Source: Vibrio syngnathi
GTDB taxonomy: Bacteria > Pseudomonadota > Gammaproteobacteria > Enterobacterales > Vibrionaceae
Length of the DNA stretch: 64,000 nt
Assembly: GCF_002119525.1 (NCBI RefSeq)
Contig: NZ_CP017917.1
Location: 248,001 to 312,000 of the forward strand
Reading direction: 5' to 3'
The notes under the pieces were generated by a model that was given only the letters and a program-made list of their open reading frames with translations, was not told where the DNA came from and did no database searches. This document shows, in pieces, positions 1 to 9,999 of this stretch (within the stretch, counting starts at the first letter, position 1; the number at the start of each line of letters is the position of its first letter). A program made the position numbers and the translations under genes.

Positions 1-48
1 ATTTAGTAAGTTCTTGCCTAGAAACATAGAGTTTAAAAGATCACTCAT
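1..48 (-). CDS. N-terminus of downstream operon gene (probably VWA-domain protein), cut by window edge
   Basis: An open frame starts with ATG at 48 and runs off the window after 16 codons (MSDLLNSMFL...). It overlaps the end of the DUF4381 gene by 8 bases, the tight packing expected inside one operon. In MoxR-DUF58-DUF4381 operons the next gene normally encodes a von Willebrand factor A membrane protein (BatA/BatB type). That identity is inferred from gene order only; the visible residues are too few to show it. Confidence 0.4.
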   Translation of the reverse strand, partial: MSDLLNSMFLGKNLLN

Positions 49-526
49 AACGACCTCGCTTTGGAGGAAGGGCTTTACGAAGCCACATTTCACAGTCGTC
101 AACTAATTGCTGTTGAACCTTGCGCTGTGCGTCATTCATTGAAGTTGGATCTTGATAAAGCGACTGTTGCCATTGGGCTTGTTTTTCTACAAACAATGGA
201 TTTTTTAATTGCGCATCTAAGAATTTCAACCAATCATCACCCGCTAAGCCTGCGACTTTTTCGCGTGGGAAATAACTCAGCGCTGCTTGACGAACGATGT
301 CTTGAGCAGTGCTCGGAGACAAGGCATTTGAAGACTGGTTGTTATGCAAGCGAGCAAGGGCTTCTTGCTTCGCCTGTTGATTGATTTGTCTGCGTTTTAC
401 CATGAAAAACACCAAGGCGATCAGAGCGGTGGCCGTGATAATCAATGCCCACCAACCCCACGCTAAAGGCCACCAAGTCGGTGCGTCTGGTGCAATGACA
501 GGGCTTAAATCTAAGGGCTGACTCAT
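41..526 (-). CDS. DUF4381 family membrane protein of the MoxR/Bat operon
   Basis: This 161-residue protein has a short N-terminal tail rich in Pro and Trp (APTWWPLAWGWW), one transmembrane segment at about residues 23-43, then a basic KRR stop-transfer and a soluble, mostly helical cytoplasmic domain. This is the layout of DUF4381 proteins, which accompany MoxR ATPases, DUF58 and VWA proteins in Bat-type operons. The ATG overlaps the stop of the DUF58 gene (ATGA, 523-526), so translation is probably coupled. Its molecular role is unknown; the operon type is linked to envelope stress tolerance or assembly of secreted or metal-bearing complexes. The family call rests on layout and neighbours. 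Confidence 0.8.
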   Translation of the reverse strand: MSQPLDLSPVIAPDAPTWWPLAWGWWALIITATALIALVFFMVKRRQINQQAKQEALARLHNNQSSNALSPSTAQDIVRQAALSYFPREKVAGLAGDDWLKFLDAQLKNPLFVEKQAQWQQSLYQDPTSMNDAQRKVQQQLVDDCEMWLRKALPPKRGRYE

Positions 527-1461
527 GACTGAGCTCCTGATATCTGGCTCATTAATGATTGTGCACTCGACAGAGAGCTATAAGGTATCGCGAGAGACAA
601 CCCCATCTGTTGTAGCTGCTGTTTCTTTAACGAAAACGCATGGTTAAGTTTTTCCTTTTCTTTATTCGAGGAGAAGTTAAACCATTGAGTTTTGTTACCA
701 TCGGTGACCTGTTTAGAACCTTTATAGGCGGTTTCACCTTGCTCTAGCGGATCGTAGAAATGCACCAAGCGTACTCGGTTGTGCCTGCGAATTTGGCTGA
801 CAAGTGAGTAGTCACTTTCTTGGTAACGCACAAAGTCACTGAGGATAATAATATCGCTGCCTTTTGGGCAAAGGTGCTGAAGAGATTTGAGCCCTTTGTC
901 GAAGGTGGTGCTATTGAAAGCTTTGCTATCACTGTCTTGGCGAGTGAGCGCTGCATTATTGATTTCTATGACTTTCTTAAGAATGCGTAATGGCGCGTGA
1001 TTACTCGCACTGGGCTTAATTTCAACGATCTCTTGGCCAGTATCAATCACAGCACCAATCCGGTCTTTTTGAGCGACGGTTAGCCAGCACAGTTGGCTGG
1101 CAAAGTGCGCGAGTTGAACCGACTTAAGTAGCAAGGTTGAGCCGAAAATCATACTGCTCGACAGATCTAAGAACAAAATCACAGGCTGTTCTCTTTCTTC
1201 AGAAAACAGCTTGGTATGCGCCTTGCCTGTTCTCGCGGTTACGCGCCAATCAATGCTGCGGATATCGTCGCCCGCCTGATATTGACGAACCTCAGAGAAA
1301 TTCATCCCGCGACCTTTACGGTTGCTCTCATGTTGACCGTTAAGCTGCGACCAAAGGCTCTTGGCTGGAGGCAACCAGCGAACAGACTGCGCTTTATATT
1401 GCAGCAGTTCGTCTAGATTTAACGTGACGCCGTCACTATGGTTGGGTAATTGATTATTCAT
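523..1461 (-). CDS. DUF58 domain protein (VWA-like fold)
   Basis: The 312-residue protein carries the DUF58 signature near residues 50-75: a G-x-G-MNFSEVRQYQAGDDIRSIDWR stretch in which the Y-x-x-G-D-D and I-D-W-R elements are typical. It is followed by a VWA-like strand FLDLSSSM (about residue 97) resembling a MIDAS DxSxS site, and a second acidic strand IIILSDF. No membrane segment is seen, so it is probably cytoplasmic or membrane-associated. It lies 11 bases after the MoxR gene and overlaps the DUF4381 gene by four bases, so all are probably one transcript. DUF58 proteins act with MoxR ATPases; the substrate is unknown. Start supported by AGGTGA upstream of the ATG. Confidence 0.88.
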   Translation of the reverse strand: MNNQLPNHSDGVTLNLDELLQYKAQSVRWLPPAKSLWSQLNGQHESNRKGRGMNFSEVRQYQAGDDIRSIDWRVTARTGKAHTKLFSEEREQPVILFLDLSSSMIFGSTLLLKSVQLAHFASQLCWLTVAQKDRIGAVIDTGQEIVEIKPSASNHAPLRILKKVIEINNAALTRQDSDSKAFNSTTFDKGLKSLQHLCPKGSDIIILSDFVRYQESDYSLVSQIRRHNRVRLVHFYDPLEQGETAYKGSKQVTDGNKTQWFNFSSNKEKEKLNHAFSLKKQQLQQMGLSLAIPYSSLSSAQSLMSQISGAQS

Positions 1462-1472
1462 GCGCGAGTCAC

Positions 1473-2429
1473 CTAGGCGCTACCAACCAACGAGATAAGG
1501 TGTGCGATCACTTGGTTTGCAGTGACCCCTTCAGCTTGTGCGTGGTAGCTGCGCAGTAGACGGTGGCGTAACACAGGGAATGCCATCGCTTGAACATCTT
1601 GTGGAGTAACATAGTCTCGACCAGCTAACCAAGCATGTGCGCGGGCGCAGCGGTCTAAAGCAATAGTCGCTCGTGGGCTGACACCCATATCTAACCATTG
1701 ATCAAGTTGATCACTGTATTGCTTAGGTTGGCGAGTCGCCATAACCAGTCGAATAATGTACTGCTCGATGGTGTCTGCCATGTGAATGTTGAGCACTTCT
1801 TGGCGCGCTTCAAAGATCGTTTGCTGAGATAGCTCTTGTGGCTGAGTTGATTCGTTGCCTTGAGCTTCACCACGGTTGAGTCGCAGAATCTCGAGCTCAC
1901 TTTCCATGTCAGGATAAGCCACTTCTAAATGCAGCAAGAAACGGTCTAATTGAGCTTCTGGTAGCGGGTAAGTACCTTCCTGTTCAATCGGGTTTTGCGT
2001 TGCCATTACCAAAAACAAATCGGGCAGTGCATAGGTTTTACGACCTGCCGTGACTTGCTTCTCAGCCATCGCTTCTAACATCGCGGCTTGCACTTTCGCA
2101 GGAGCACGGTTGATCTCATCCGCGAGAATTAACGAGTTAAAAATCGGGCCAGACTGGAAGGTGAACTCTCCCGTTTCTGGGCGAAATATATCGGTACCCG
2201 TTAAATCAGCAGGTAACAAATCTGGCGTGAATTGAATACGGTGGAAGTCTCCCTCGACACAGTCAGCCAATGATTTTACTGCGCGAGTTTTTGCTAGCCC
2301 GGGAGGCCCTTCAACGAGGATATGACCATCGGCCAAAAGGGCGATCATCAGCTGCTTAACGAGCTCTTTTTGACCAATGATTTGAGACTCTAGATAGTTT
2401 TGAAGGACTTCGAAATTTGTTTTGTGCAT
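1473..2429 (-). CDS. MoxR family AAA+ ATPase
   Basis: The 318-residue protein is a MoxR-type AAA+ ATPase. Walker A reads GPPGLAKTR (about residues 41-49), Walker B LILADEINRA (about 100-109), followed by the conserved M-L-E-A-M-A-E-K-Q-V-T segment, sensor 1 ATQNP and the arginine-finger region QLDRFL. A C-terminal lid carries SPRA. MoxR ATPases are chaperone-like partners of VWA proteins that mature or activate envelope complexes. It is the first gene of the minus-strand operon, with GAGAG seven bases before the ATG. The upstream spacer to the chemoreceptor should hold its promoter. Confidence 0.93.
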   Translation of the reverse strand: MHKTNFEVLQNYLESQIIGQKELVKQLMIALLADGHILVEGPPGLAKTRAVKSLADCVEGDFHRIQFTPDLLPADLTGTDIFRPETGEFTFQSGPIFNSLILADEINRAPAKVQAAMLEAMAEKQVTAGRKTYALPDLFLVMATQNPIEQEGTYPLPEAQLDRFLLHLEVAYPDMESELEILRLNRGEAQGNESTQPQELSQQTIFEARQEVLNIHMADTIEQYIIRLVMATRQPKQYSDQLDQWLDMGVSPRATIALDRCARAHAWLAGRDYVTPQDVQAMAFPVLRHRLLRSYHAQAEGVTANQVIAHLISLVGSA

Positions 2430-2890
2430 TTTGGACTCTCTGGGTATCCATTTGATTTTTATTTTGAGTATTGGTCACTGATTACTAGGAAAAAGTTCCA
2501 GTACGTTTGCGGAATTTATTTTTTCAAAATTGGAATTATTTACAAGAGGTTAACGAGAAAAAACATCAATCAGTAGTTTGTACCATACCAATCGATTTTT
2601 ATATATCAAAGCTTCAAGGCTCTGCCGTTGTGCGTTGTTAGTGAAACTTAATTACTCAGATAACTAAAGCGAATAGTTAACTTTCGGTGCATTAACCTTG
2701 CTAATTGTTTCCGCTAAAGAATAAAGGGTTTCGTCGTTTCACCATGTTACAAATTTTTGCGATATTCCCCTCTAGTTTAATGGAGGGGTGCCGATACATA
2801 GCTGAGGGAGTGCATTGCTGGTTGAAGTGCACCCGAAAAATCCTTTTCAGGATATATAAATAACAAGCGATTCTTTTTAAAGGTCCAAAT
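2430..2890. other. Intergenic region between divergent moxR operon and chemoreceptor
   Basis: This 461-base A/T-rich spacer must contain promoters for both divergent genes, but none could be assigned with confidence. A hairpin CCCCTC / GAGGGG lies near 2766-2789. The stretch after it (GGGGTGCC, then GCTGAGG) superficially resembles the 5' half of a TPP riboswitch but lacks the second half, so it is not called. No coding sequence was seen. Confidence 0.5.
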
Positions 2891-4807
2891 ATGTTGAAAA
2901 CTAACTCTTTGAGTATTAAACAAAAAGTGGTACTCGGAATTACCTTCGCGGTTCTTGCATCTACGGTGATTGTCGGTGCGATGGCACAAAAGCAAGCAAG
3001 AGATGTTTTGAGTCATCGATTAGTCGATATTGAGCTTCCGGGAATGTTAGAGCGAATTAATGGTGAAATTGACCGTGAAGTCTCTCAGCTATTGTTAGCT
3101 GCGGAACAAATTGCTTCAAATGAATTCATTTCTGACGCTATCGAATCGACCGATCGCGATGCAGTGTTAGAGAGCAAGTTGGTAAAACAGTTGAACAATG
3201 TTCGTAACCAATACCAGCTAAATGATGCCTCAGTAGCGAACCGTCAAACGGCCTACTACTGGAACCAAGATGGCTTCTTGCGTCAACTCAATCAACAACA
3301 AGATGGTTGGTTCTTTGGCTTTACGCAATCTGGCCAGCAGACAATGGTCAGTATGTTCCAAGAAGCGACTGGCGAAGTGAAAATGTTCGCTAACTACCAA
3401 CAGCCTTCTGGTTTGGCGATGTCTGGCTTATCGAAATCGATGGGTGACATGGTAAGCCTACTTAATAGTTTTAAGATTGAAGATACAGGTTTTGTCTTCT
3501 TGACGAATAGCCAAGGTGATGTCCAAATTCATCGCGAGCGTTCGCTCGGTGATTCATCACTTCAACAACTTTACGGTCCTCAATCTAGTCAGTTGTTAAA
3601 CAAGTCAGGATTTAACTTGATTACAACGGAACATAAAGGACAAGAGTTGTTTGTCGCGAGTTTGTATGTGCCGTCAATGGATTGGTTCGTTGTTGGTGAA
3701 GTTCCGACGAGCGAAGTTTTTGCTGAGCTTGATGCAACCGCTAAACAGATGCTGATCATGACCGCTGTTGTGGCGCTAATCTTTATTCTGATGGGCGTAG
3801 TGCTAGCAAACAGTATTACTCAGCCGATTAAACTTTTAGCTAAGCGATTCGGTGACCTTGGCGAAGGTGACGGCGATCTCGCTCAGCGTATCGAAGTGAA
3901 AGGCAACGATGAAATTGCACAGCTTTCAAAGGGCTTTAATGGATTCATCGAAAAGATTCACGAGTCGATGAAAGAGGTGTTCTCTACAAGCCAAGCGCTT
4001 CAAGTCGCTGCTGAGAGTGTTTCTAATAAGGCGCACATCACCCACGACAATAGCCAAGAGCAACGAGATCAAACTCTTCAAGTAGTCGCTGCTATTAACG
4101 AAATGGGTATGACAATCAGTGAGATTGCATCGAATGCGGCAACCGCAGCGGAAACGGCAACGCAGGCTTCAGGTAATACTGAAGTCGGCCGCACTGTGGT
4201 TAATAAAGCAAAAGACGCGATCAGCCGCCTAGCACAAGACATCGAAAGTACAGGTCAAGTGGTAGAGCAGTTAGCTTCAACGACTCAAGACATTGGTTCT
4301 ATTTTGGGTGTAATTCGTGACATCTCTGAACAAACCAACCTACTAGCTCTGAACGCGGCTATTGAAGCTGCGCGTGCGGGTGAACAAGGTCGTGGTTTTG
4401 CCGTTGTAGCTGATGAGGTTCGTAACCTAGCAAGCCGTACCGCAGATTCTACGGAAGAGATTCAGAAGATGATCAACCAACTGCAAAGCGATGCTAAAGA
4501 TGCCGTAACGGCTATGAGTGCGGGTAAAGTGATTACACTTGAAGGCGTATCGGCGTCGGATGAAGCGGTGGACGTACTGGGTGGCATTTCAGACCGTATC
4601 GTTGATATCACTGACCGTAACACTCAAGTGGCAACGGCAACGGAAGAGCAATCAACCGTAGTTCACACCATCAACCAGAACATTGAAGAAATCAACGCAA
4701 TCAATGAAGTGACAACGGGTACTGCTGAGCAGCTTGCTGAAGCGAGCCAAGAACTTCAACAGCTTTCTTCTCGCCTAGATAAGATGGTTGGTTCGTTTAA
4801 GCTTTAA
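2891..4807 (+). CDS. Methyl-accepting chemotaxis protein
   Basis: The 638-residue chemoreceptor has an N-terminal signal-anchor helix (about residues 12-32) and a large periplasmic sensor region (about 33-285) with dCache-like features, including [12 protein letters not shown] and a membrane-proximal [14 protein letters not shown] strand. A second membrane helix (about 290-312) is followed by a HAMP domain (about 313-370) and the cytoplasmic signalling domain. The kinase-contact hairpin tip contains [19 protein letters not shown] and [15 protein letters not shown], which is diagnostic. Gln/Glu-rich heptads flanking the tip are probable methylation helices. It should signal through CheW/CheA to the flagella; the ligand is unknown. 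It is transcribed alone and ends in a strong terminator. Confidence 0.95.
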   Translation: MLKTNSLSIKQKVVLGITFAVLASTVIVGAMAQKQARDVLSHRLVDIELPGMLERINGEIDREVSQLLLAAEQIASNEFISDAIESTDRDAVLESKLVKQLNNVRNQYQLNDASVANRQTAYYWNQDGFLRQLNQQQDGWFFGFTQSGQQTMVSMFQEATGEVKMFANYQQPSGLAMSGLSKSMGDMVSLLNSFKIEDTGFVFLTNSQGDVQIHRERSLGDSSLQQLYGPQSSQLLNKSGFNLITTEHKGQELFVASLYVPSMDWFVVGEVPTSEVFAELDATAKQMLIMTAVVALIFILMGVVLANSITQPIKLLAKRFGDLGEGDGDLAQRIEVKGNDEIAQLSKGFNGFIEKIHESMKEVFSTSQALQVAAESVSNKAHITHDNSQEQRDQTLQVVAAINEMGMTISEIASNAATAAETATQASGNTEVGRTVVNKAKDAISRLAQDIESTGQVVEQLASTTQDIGSILGVIRDISEQTNLLALNAAIEAARAGEQGRGFAVVADEVRNLASRTADSTEEIQKMINQLQSDAKDAVTAMSAGKVITLEGVSASDEAVDVLGGISDRIVDITDRNTQVATATEEQSTVVHTINQNIEEINAINEVTTGTAEQLAEASQELQQLSSRLDKMVGSFKL

Positions 4808-4835
4808 TAGCCAATAAACTTACAGAACTATAATT

Positions 4836-4871
4836 GGAGCCGGATTCATTTCACGTGAATCCGGCTTTTTT
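4836..4871 (+). terminator. Rho-independent terminator of the chemoreceptor gene
   Basis: An 11-bp perfect stem AGCCGGATTCA / TGAATCCGGCT with a seven-base loop is followed by a run of six T, 30 bases after the stop codon. Confidence 0.9.
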
Positions 4872-5126
4872 ACGTGTGATATGTTTGTTCGTTTGATAGG
4901 GCTCTTTATGTTTGTTAGGCAGTTTATGTTTGGTATGGCTTTTATGCCTGATGCTGCTTGTTACGTTTGGTATCGCTTTTTACGTCGAACGTCGCCATTC
5001 AGACCGCAGCTTTGCATTTAAGCTGACGTTCACTTGATCTGGTTTCGGGCTTTGCACTTAATCGCCCTAGCATCATAGAGCGTAAATGAGTAAAATCTGA
5101 TTAGGTTTAATATTTAGGTAAGTATC

Positions 5127-5327
5127 ATGAGCGATTTTGAAAAAGAACTAGAGCAGATGACTCAAGAGGTGGGCGATGAGCCTGAAGTGAAACTTCCATC
5201 ACTTGAAGAGCAAAAAGCGATCGTTGCTGAATTTAAGCGACTAGAAGCGGAAGGCAAACTGACACCTGAAGTGTTAGAACAGCATTTTGGCCAGTTCAAT
5301 AAAACAAGTGATACGCCAATTCACTAA
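5127..5327 (+). CDS. Small acidic hypothetical protein
   Basis: This 66-residue protein is highly charged and predicted helical (MSDFEKELEQ..., LPSLEEQKAIVAEFKRLEAEGKLTPEVLEQHF). There is no signal peptide or membrane segment, so it is probably cytosolic. The central L-T-P-E-V-L-E-x-H-F resembles short helical motifs in small accessory proteins, but no family is recognised. A TAGGTAAG element lies about 5 bases before the ATG. Its terminator, about 85 bases after the stop, has been split by IS copy 1. Codon use looks like that of neighbouring genes. Confidence 0.65.
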   Translation: MSDFEKELEQMTQEVGDEPEVKLPSLEEQKAIVAEFKRLEAEGKLTPEVLEQHFGQFNKTSDTPIH

Positions 5328-5428
5328 GTTCTAAGTTCTAAGCTTAAGGCAATTTCATTTTGTCTAGATAGAGTGGAATGAACAGTTGGGCTTAGCCTGA
5401 CTACACAAATCAAGGTCTAACCATTGCT

Positions 5429-6854
5429 ATAATGCCGTTCGGATAAGCATTACTGCTTGAATCTGAACGGATATTTGGCTGGGACAAAGAGGACTGAACG
5501 TGGAAACGTTCGGTCCTTTCTTTTATCTGGAAGAATGAAGTGACTCAAACTTTCTCTCATCCTTTTCAGTTTTACAGGTAAAGTTCCGTCTGGACTTAAA
5601 GCTAACCAACGTAATTGCGCATCAATAAGGTTAATTGCGGCGGTAAAACTGACCCTAGTCGCTCGAACCCCGGCTTCTGAAGCTATCTTAACCATCTCTA
5701 ATCGCACTAAGTTATAGGCAAGTAATACGCCCCAAAGCTCTTGCTTCACACCGGCAGAAAAACGACTTCGTAAAGTGACGTGACTTTGAAGTTGAGTCTG
5801 TTTAATTTCACCATAACCCTCTTCAATCTCCCAGCGTTGCCAATAAATACGCAGCAGGCTTTCTAGCGAGTATTTGCTAGGGTCTGTAAGTGAAGTAATA
5901 AAACCTTTTATCTCACCTTTTGGCTCTTGATATAGGACTAATCTGGCTTCCCAACGTGCGGGTAGATTCGGATTCTGCCGTTGAGCTTGAGGAGAGATAG
6001 GCATTGAGATAAGCATGTCGTTCTCCGCATATTTCTCCAACACTTCATAGCGTAGTTTACGTTTTACAGGCATTAACCAGTGGGCATTTTCAGCACTCTC
6101 TTGCCAGGACAGTAAAAGGTCTGCCGAGAAATAACAACGATCAAATAAGGTCAATGAGTGTGCGGGGATGTCATTGAATAGGCGCTTAGCTAAGGTCGTT
6201 TCACCGACATGACAACCATCAAAAGCCGCCCCCATAATCATTCGAGTTTCTGTTGACATCAAAGCGACTAAACGAAGTTGAGGGTAAGGTTTCAATTTTT
6301 TGGAGATGAACCCAAATTCTTCAGCGTTCTCTGGGGAATCTTGGCACCGAAATGTTGTTCCATCGACAGCAAGAACATTAAGTTCTAAGTCTTTGTCTTG
6401 TTGAAGGATATCTCCGTTCCAAGCCTTTACCGTTGTGTGAAACAGAGCCGCTAACGGACTCTCATCTAGACGTCGGCGTGAATCAGTTAGGACACTGGGT
6501 GCAACACGAGACCAGCTATCTTCAGGTTTAGGCTGAAGTGCAATGTCTAATGAACTGCATACCTCTTTGATAGACATGTTGCGTTGCAGCCCCATCCAAA
6601 TAACTAACCAGACAGCTTGCTGAGCGGGAAGTCGGCGTCGTCTTATGCTCGCTTTATTGGTTTCAAGAAGAGCTTGTTCTATCCACTCAATCTGAATGGC
6701 GTCGACGACAGATTCATAATTGTCGGCATCTTCAATGGTCTCGTGTGCCATTGCTAATTCTTGTTCAAGCATAAAAAATCCCCATCAACGTTGTTGATGG
6801 GGATTATCTGCTAACTGCAAGATCGTTCAAGTCTTCTTAAACGATCGGCATTAT
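5429..6854 (-). mobile_element. IS4-family insertion sequence, copy 1 (1,426 bp)
   Basis: The ends are imperfect inverted repeats: ATAATGCCGTTCGGATAAG on the left and ATAATGCCGATCGTTTAAG on the right, read inward. They flank one transposase gene. The element is bounded by a direct repeat AACCATTGCT (5419-5428 and 6855-6864; 11 bp if an ambiguous T is counted), in the 10-13 bp size range of IS4-family duplications. A perfect 13-bp hairpin (6777-6805) with a T6 tail on the minus strand sits directly before the transposase ATG. It probably stops outside transcripts from reading into the transposase. With the element removed, the target restores a terminator, AAGGTCTA / TAGGCCTT plus T run. Confidence 0.93.
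5450..6772 (-). CDS. IS4-family transposase (copy 1)
   Basis: This 440-residue DDE transposase has an N-terminal DUF4372-like region and a catalytic core. The visible acidic residues are in NVLAVDGTTFR (first D, about residue 136), TLFDRCYFSA (second D, about 210) and the IS4 Y-(2)-R-(3)-E-(6)-K motif YWQRWEIEEGYGEIKQ (about 317-332). All catalytic elements appear intact, so the copy should be active. It differs from copy 2 by one residue (MPVKRK here, MPAKRK there). The ATG at 6772 has only a GGGGA stretch within a hairpin as a possible ribosome site, which would keep translation low. The Met at residue 8 is an alternative start. Confidence 0.95.
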   Translation of the reverse strand: MLEQELAMAHETIEDADNYESVVDAIQIEWIEQALLETNKASIRRRRLPAQQAVWLVIWMGLQRNMSIKEVCSSLDIALQPKPEDSWSRVAPSVLTDSRRRLDESPLAALFHTTVKAWNGDILQQDKDLELNVLAVDGTTFRCQDSPENAEEFGFISKKLKPYPQLRLVALMSTETRMIMGAAFDGCHVGETTLAKRLFNDIPAHSLTLFDRCYFSADLLLSWQESAENAHWLMPVKRKLRYEVLEKYAENDMLISMPISPQAQRQNPNLPARWEARLVLYQEPKGEIKGFITSLTDPSKYSLESLLRIYWQRWEIEEGYGEIKQTQLQSHVTLRSRFSAGVKQELWGVLLAYNLVRLEMVKIASEAGVRATRVSFTAAINLIDAQLRWLALSPDGTLPVKLKRMRESLSHFILPDKRKDRTFPRSVLFVPAKYPFRFKQ

Positions 6855-6951
6855 AACCATTGCTAGGCCTTTTTTATTGCCGCTCGAAAAAGCTAACTGA
6901 GCGGTGCGCAAAATTAAACAATCAAAGCGAAAGTAGTTGGCGCCTTTAAAC

Positions 6952-6983
6952 AAAAAAATCCCCCTTACTTGGTAAGAGGGATT
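6952..6983 (-). terminator. malK: Terminator downstream of malK
   Basis: On the minus strand, ATCCCTCTTAC / GTAAGGGGGAT forms a hairpin with a CAA loop followed by a T run, 38 bases after the malK stop. Confidence 0.88.
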
Positions 6984-7020
6984 CGATGTGGGCAAGTTAT
7001 ATCCTAAAAAGACGAACCGA

Positions 7021-8133
7021 TTAGTCGGTACCGTACTCTTTGTACAAGCGACGACATGCGCGACCATCGCTATGGAACAAGTGACAACGGTGTGCAGGAA
7101 TACCAATCGCTAGCTTGTCACCAGACTCAATTGTCAACGTGTCTGGCTGGCGATAGATAACGTCAGCATCGGCACTGTCGAGGTTGAGGTAAACTTGAGT
7201 TTCGTTACCGAGCTTCTCGACCATCATCACATCAGCTTCAATCGTCGCATCACCTGTTTCAGCAGACAACAAGTGTTCAGGACGAACACCTAGAGACATA
7301 CGGTCACCAGCGTTGACTGTCGTGCCATCAACTGGGATCCAGAAAGTCATGCCGTTTGAAAGTTGTACCAAGACGCGTTCTGCTTCAGCTTGCTCGATGT
7401 GAACCGACATAAAGTTCATTTTTGGTGAGCCAATAAAGCCAGCAACGAAACGGTTTTTAGGGTAGTGATAAAGGTCAAGAGGCTTACCGACTTGAGAAAC
7501 AAAACCACCATCAAGCACAACGATTTTATCCGCCATTGTCATCGCTTCAACTTGGTCGTGCGTTACATAAATCATGGTACAGCCTAGTTGACGCTGTAGC
7601 TTCGTGATTTGCGAACGCATTTGAACACGCAGCGCTGCATCTAGGTTAGATAAAGGCTCATCAAGTAGGAATACGTTTGGTTGAGAAACCAGAGTACGAC
7701 CAATAGCAACACGTTGACGTTGACCACCCGATAGCGCTTTAGGCTGGCGCTCAAGAAGGTGACCAAGCTGAAGGATTTCTGCAGCATGTTCAACACGCTT
7801 GTCGATTTCAGCTTTATCGGCGTTCGCTAGTTTAAGACCAAAAGACATGTTGTCGTAGAGATTTAGGTGAGGGTAGAGCGCGTAAGATTGGAATACCATA
7901 CCCACACCACGCTTTGATGGCTCAACATCGTTCATGCGTTGATCACCAATGTACAAATCACCAGACGTAATATCTTCTAGACCTGCGATACAGCGTAATA
8001 GCGTCGATTTACCACAACCTGATGGTCCAACGAATACTACGAATTCACCTTCGTTGATGTCTAAGGTTACGTCCTTAGAAATCTGTACATCACCATATGA
8101 TTTATAAACGTTTTTTAACGTGACACTCGCCAT
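7021..8133 (-). CDS. malK: Maltose/maltodextrin ABC transporter ATPase MalK
   Basis: This 370-residue ATPase energises maltose and maltodextrin uptake with MalE, MalF and MalG at the inner membrane. It has Walker [10 protein letters not shown] (about residues 36-44), the ABC signature [13 protein letters not shown] (about 134-146), Walker [14 protein letters not shown] and the H-loop YVTHDQ. The C-terminal TOBE/regulatory domain (about 240-370) contains the MalK-like LGVRPEHL and [15 protein letters not shown] segments. Length matches E. coli MalK (371). It is divergent from malEFG across a 663-base control region and is followed by its own terminator. GAGG lies eight bases before the ATG. 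Confidence 0.95.
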   Translation of the reverse strand: MASVTLKNVYKSYGDVQISKDVTLDINEGEFVVFVGPSGCGKSTLLRCIAGLEDITSGDLYIGDQRMNDVEPSKRGVGMVFQSYALYPHLNLYDNMSFGLKLANADKAEIDKRVEHAAEILQLGHLLERQPKALSGGQRQRVAIGRTLVSQPNVFLLDEPLSNLDAALRVQMRSQITKLQRQLGCTMIYVTHDQVEAMTMADKIVVLDGGFVSQVGKPLDLYHYPKNRFVAGFIGSPKMNFMSVHIEQAEAERVLVQLSNGMTFWIPVDGTTVNAGDRMSLGVRPEHLLSAETGDATIEADVMMVEKLGNETQVYLNLDSADADVIYRQPDTLTIESGDKLAIGIPAHRCHLFHSDGRACRRLYKEYGTD

Positions 8134-8515
8134 CTAGCTTGTCCTCGATCGATCAAATTTTAAGTTTTACTGCTTATCATTATAAGGAATTTTTGGGTCA
8201 GCAGTAACTGTAGGAATCGGTAAGTATTGAGTGAGTAAGAAAAAAGTGGGTGGGACTTGGCTTTTCAATCAAGCCCACCCGTCATAGCCAAACTCGTGCC
8301 TAAATTCCCCCACGCCGAGCTAAATCTCCCCCGTGATTCAATCACAGATTTAGCTCGATGCTAATTAAGACACCAGCGGGCAGTGAAGCCAGATAAATGA
8401 AGAATGCGTCAACGCATACATCCACTGGTAAAGGGTTCTTACTATCCACTCTTGGATGAATGCAGTTTCGGTGAATTCGCGTAATGGTACATCCTCCTAA
8501 TAGAAATTTAACTAG

Positions 8516-8536
8516 GGGGAGTAGGAGGGGAGGAGT
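8516..8536 (+). promoter_or_regulatory. Pair of putative MalT boxes
   Basis: GGGGAGTAGG (8516-8525) and GGGGAGGAGT (8527-8536) each match the MalT consensus GGGGA(T/G)GAGG at nine of ten positions. They lie in direct orientation facing malE. The match is by eye and the stretch is simply G-rich, so one may be fortuitous. Confidence 0.5.
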
Positions 8537-8594
8537 AGATAAAGGGGGTTATCTATAATTGGCGATCCAGTTCAAATAAATCCATCGCATAACG

Positions 8595-8608
8595 GTGATG
8601 TGGATCAC
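8595..8608. promoter_or_regulatory. Putative CRP (cAMP receptor protein) site
   Basis: GTGA-TGTGGA-TCAC gives perfect four-base half-sites at the correct six-base spacing, inside the divergent mal control region where CRP control is expected. Confidence 0.6.
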
Positions 8609-8796
8609 GATGAGTATCCACTTTGTGACTTCGCTCGCCAATCTTACCGGATGACGATCACGAAATTAGGCCATAATAGCTAGGGCGTAGTGGCTAGGAT
8701 GATGAGCTGTCATTGATTTTCTCAGATCATAGCCTTCGAAAACTGGCTCGTCTTAATTGAATGCGCCCTACGTATAAATATAAAAAGGATATTGAC

Positions 8797-9981
8797 ATGA
8801 AAAACGCTCTAAGCGCTGTAGCTCTAGGCACAATCGTTGCTCTGGGTTCTTTTGGTGCAAACGCTGCTATCGAAGAAGGTCAACTAACTATTTGGGTTGG
8901 TGGCGACAAAGCTTATGAAGGAATGGCTGAAGTAGGTAAACGCTTTGAAGAAGATACTGGTGTTAAAGTAACCGTCGCTTTCCCAGACAAACTAGAAGAG
9001 AAATTCTCTCAGGTTGCAGCGGCTGGCGATGGCCCAGACATGATCTTCTACGCACACGACCGTTTTGGTGGTTTTGCAGAAGCGGGTCTTCTTGTTGATA
9101 TCAAACCTTCTAAGGAAACGAAAGAAGGTATCGTAGACTTCGCATGGGATGCTGTTTCTTACGAAGGTAAAACAATCGCTTACCCAGTTGCAGTCGAGTC
9201 AGTTTCTCTTATCTACAACAAAGCACTTGTTCCTAACCCACCTAAGTCATGGGAAGAGATCCCAGCACTTAACGCCAAGCTTCAAAAAGACGGCAAGAAA
9301 GCGATCATGTGGCCTCTACGTGGCGGCGCTTACTTCACATGGCCTCTACTTGCAGCTGACGGCGGTTACGCGTTCAAGCAAACAGCTGAAGGTTACGACA
9401 TTAAAGATGCAGGCGTAGCGACTGACGGTGTTCAGAAGTCTCTAGGTTTCATTGAGAAGATGGTAAAAGACAAAGTTATTTCTGCAGACATGGATTACTC
9501 AGTTGCTGAGTCTGAATTTGTAGCGGGTAACGTTGCAATGACAATTAACGGTCCTTGGGGCTGGGCAAACATCGAGAAAGCGGGCGTAGATTACGGCGTA
9601 GCAACATTACCTAAATTCAACGGTAAGGCGTCTAAGCCATTCGTTGGTGTATGGGCGGGTGGTATCAGCACGGCCTCTCCAAACCGTGACCTAGCGGTTG
9701 AGTTCATGGAAAACTACCTACTTACTGACGAAGGCATGAAGAGCCTGAACGACGACAAACCACTAGGTGCTGTTGCTCTTAACTCTTTCCAGCGTCAACT
9801 AGACAGCGACACTCGTATCGCAGCAACAATGGATAATGCGATGAATGGTGAAATCATGCCTAACATCCCTCAGTTCACAACATTCTGGTACAGCATGGAA
9901 GAAGCTATCGGCAACGTAGTTGATAGCCGTCAATCAGTAGAGCAAGCACTAAAAGGTGCTGAAGCTCGAATGACTAAGTAA
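8797..9981 (+). CDS. malE: Periplasmic maltose/maltodextrin-binding protein MalE
   Basis: The 394-residue protein starts at the ATG at 8797, where AAGGAT precedes it and a clear signal peptide follows ([23 protein letters not shown], cleaved before AIEEG). The mature part is a classical Mal[53 protein letters not shown], and [20 protein letters not shown] near the hinge. A longer frame beginning at 8761 lacks a ribosome site and would bury the signal peptide. It delivers maltodextrins to MalFGK2 and perhaps to a chemoreceptor. First gene of malEFG; codon use is strongly biased, as for an abundant protein. Confidence 0.96.
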   Translation: MKNALSAVALGTIVALGSFGANAAIEEGQLTIWVGGDKAYEGMAEVGKRFEEDTGVKVTVAFPDKLEEKFSQVAAAGDGPDMIFYAHDRFGGFAEAGLLVDIKPSKETKEGIVDFAWDAVSYEGKTIAYPVAVESVSLIYNKALVPNPPKSWEEIPALNAKLQKDGKKAIMWPLRGGAYFTWPLLAADGGYAFKQTAEGYDIKDAGVATDGVQKSLGFIEKMVKDKVISADMDYSVAESEFVAGNVAMTINGPWGWANIEKAGVDYGVATLPKFNGKASKPFVGVWAGGISTASPNRDLAVEFMENYLLTDEGMKSLNDDKPLGAVALNSFQRQLDSDTRIAATMDNAMNGEIMPNIPQFTTFWYSMEEAIGNVVDSRQSVEQALKGAEARMTK

Positions 9982-9999
9982 CAACCAAGCTTTACCTTT

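Larger units (their letters stand above)
8134..8796. promoter_or_regulatory. Divergent malK-malE control region
   Basis: This long spacer drives malK leftward and malEFG rightward. It contains two direct G-rich boxes resembling MalT sites, a good CRP half-site pair, and two large hairpins: GGGTGGG...CCCACCC at 8248-8280 and CGAGCTAAATCT...AGATTTAGCTCG at 8316-8357, the latter with a nested GTGATT/AATCAC. By analogy with the enteric malK-malE region it should respond to maltotriose through MalT and to cAMP through CRP. Core promoters could not be placed reliably. Confidence 0.7.

Noticed and set aside
2783..2840. TPP-riboswitch-like GGGGTGCC...GCTGAGG stretch before the chemoreceptor
   Set aside because: The second half (ACCTGA...GGATAATGCCAGCG) is missing and no thiamine gene follows.
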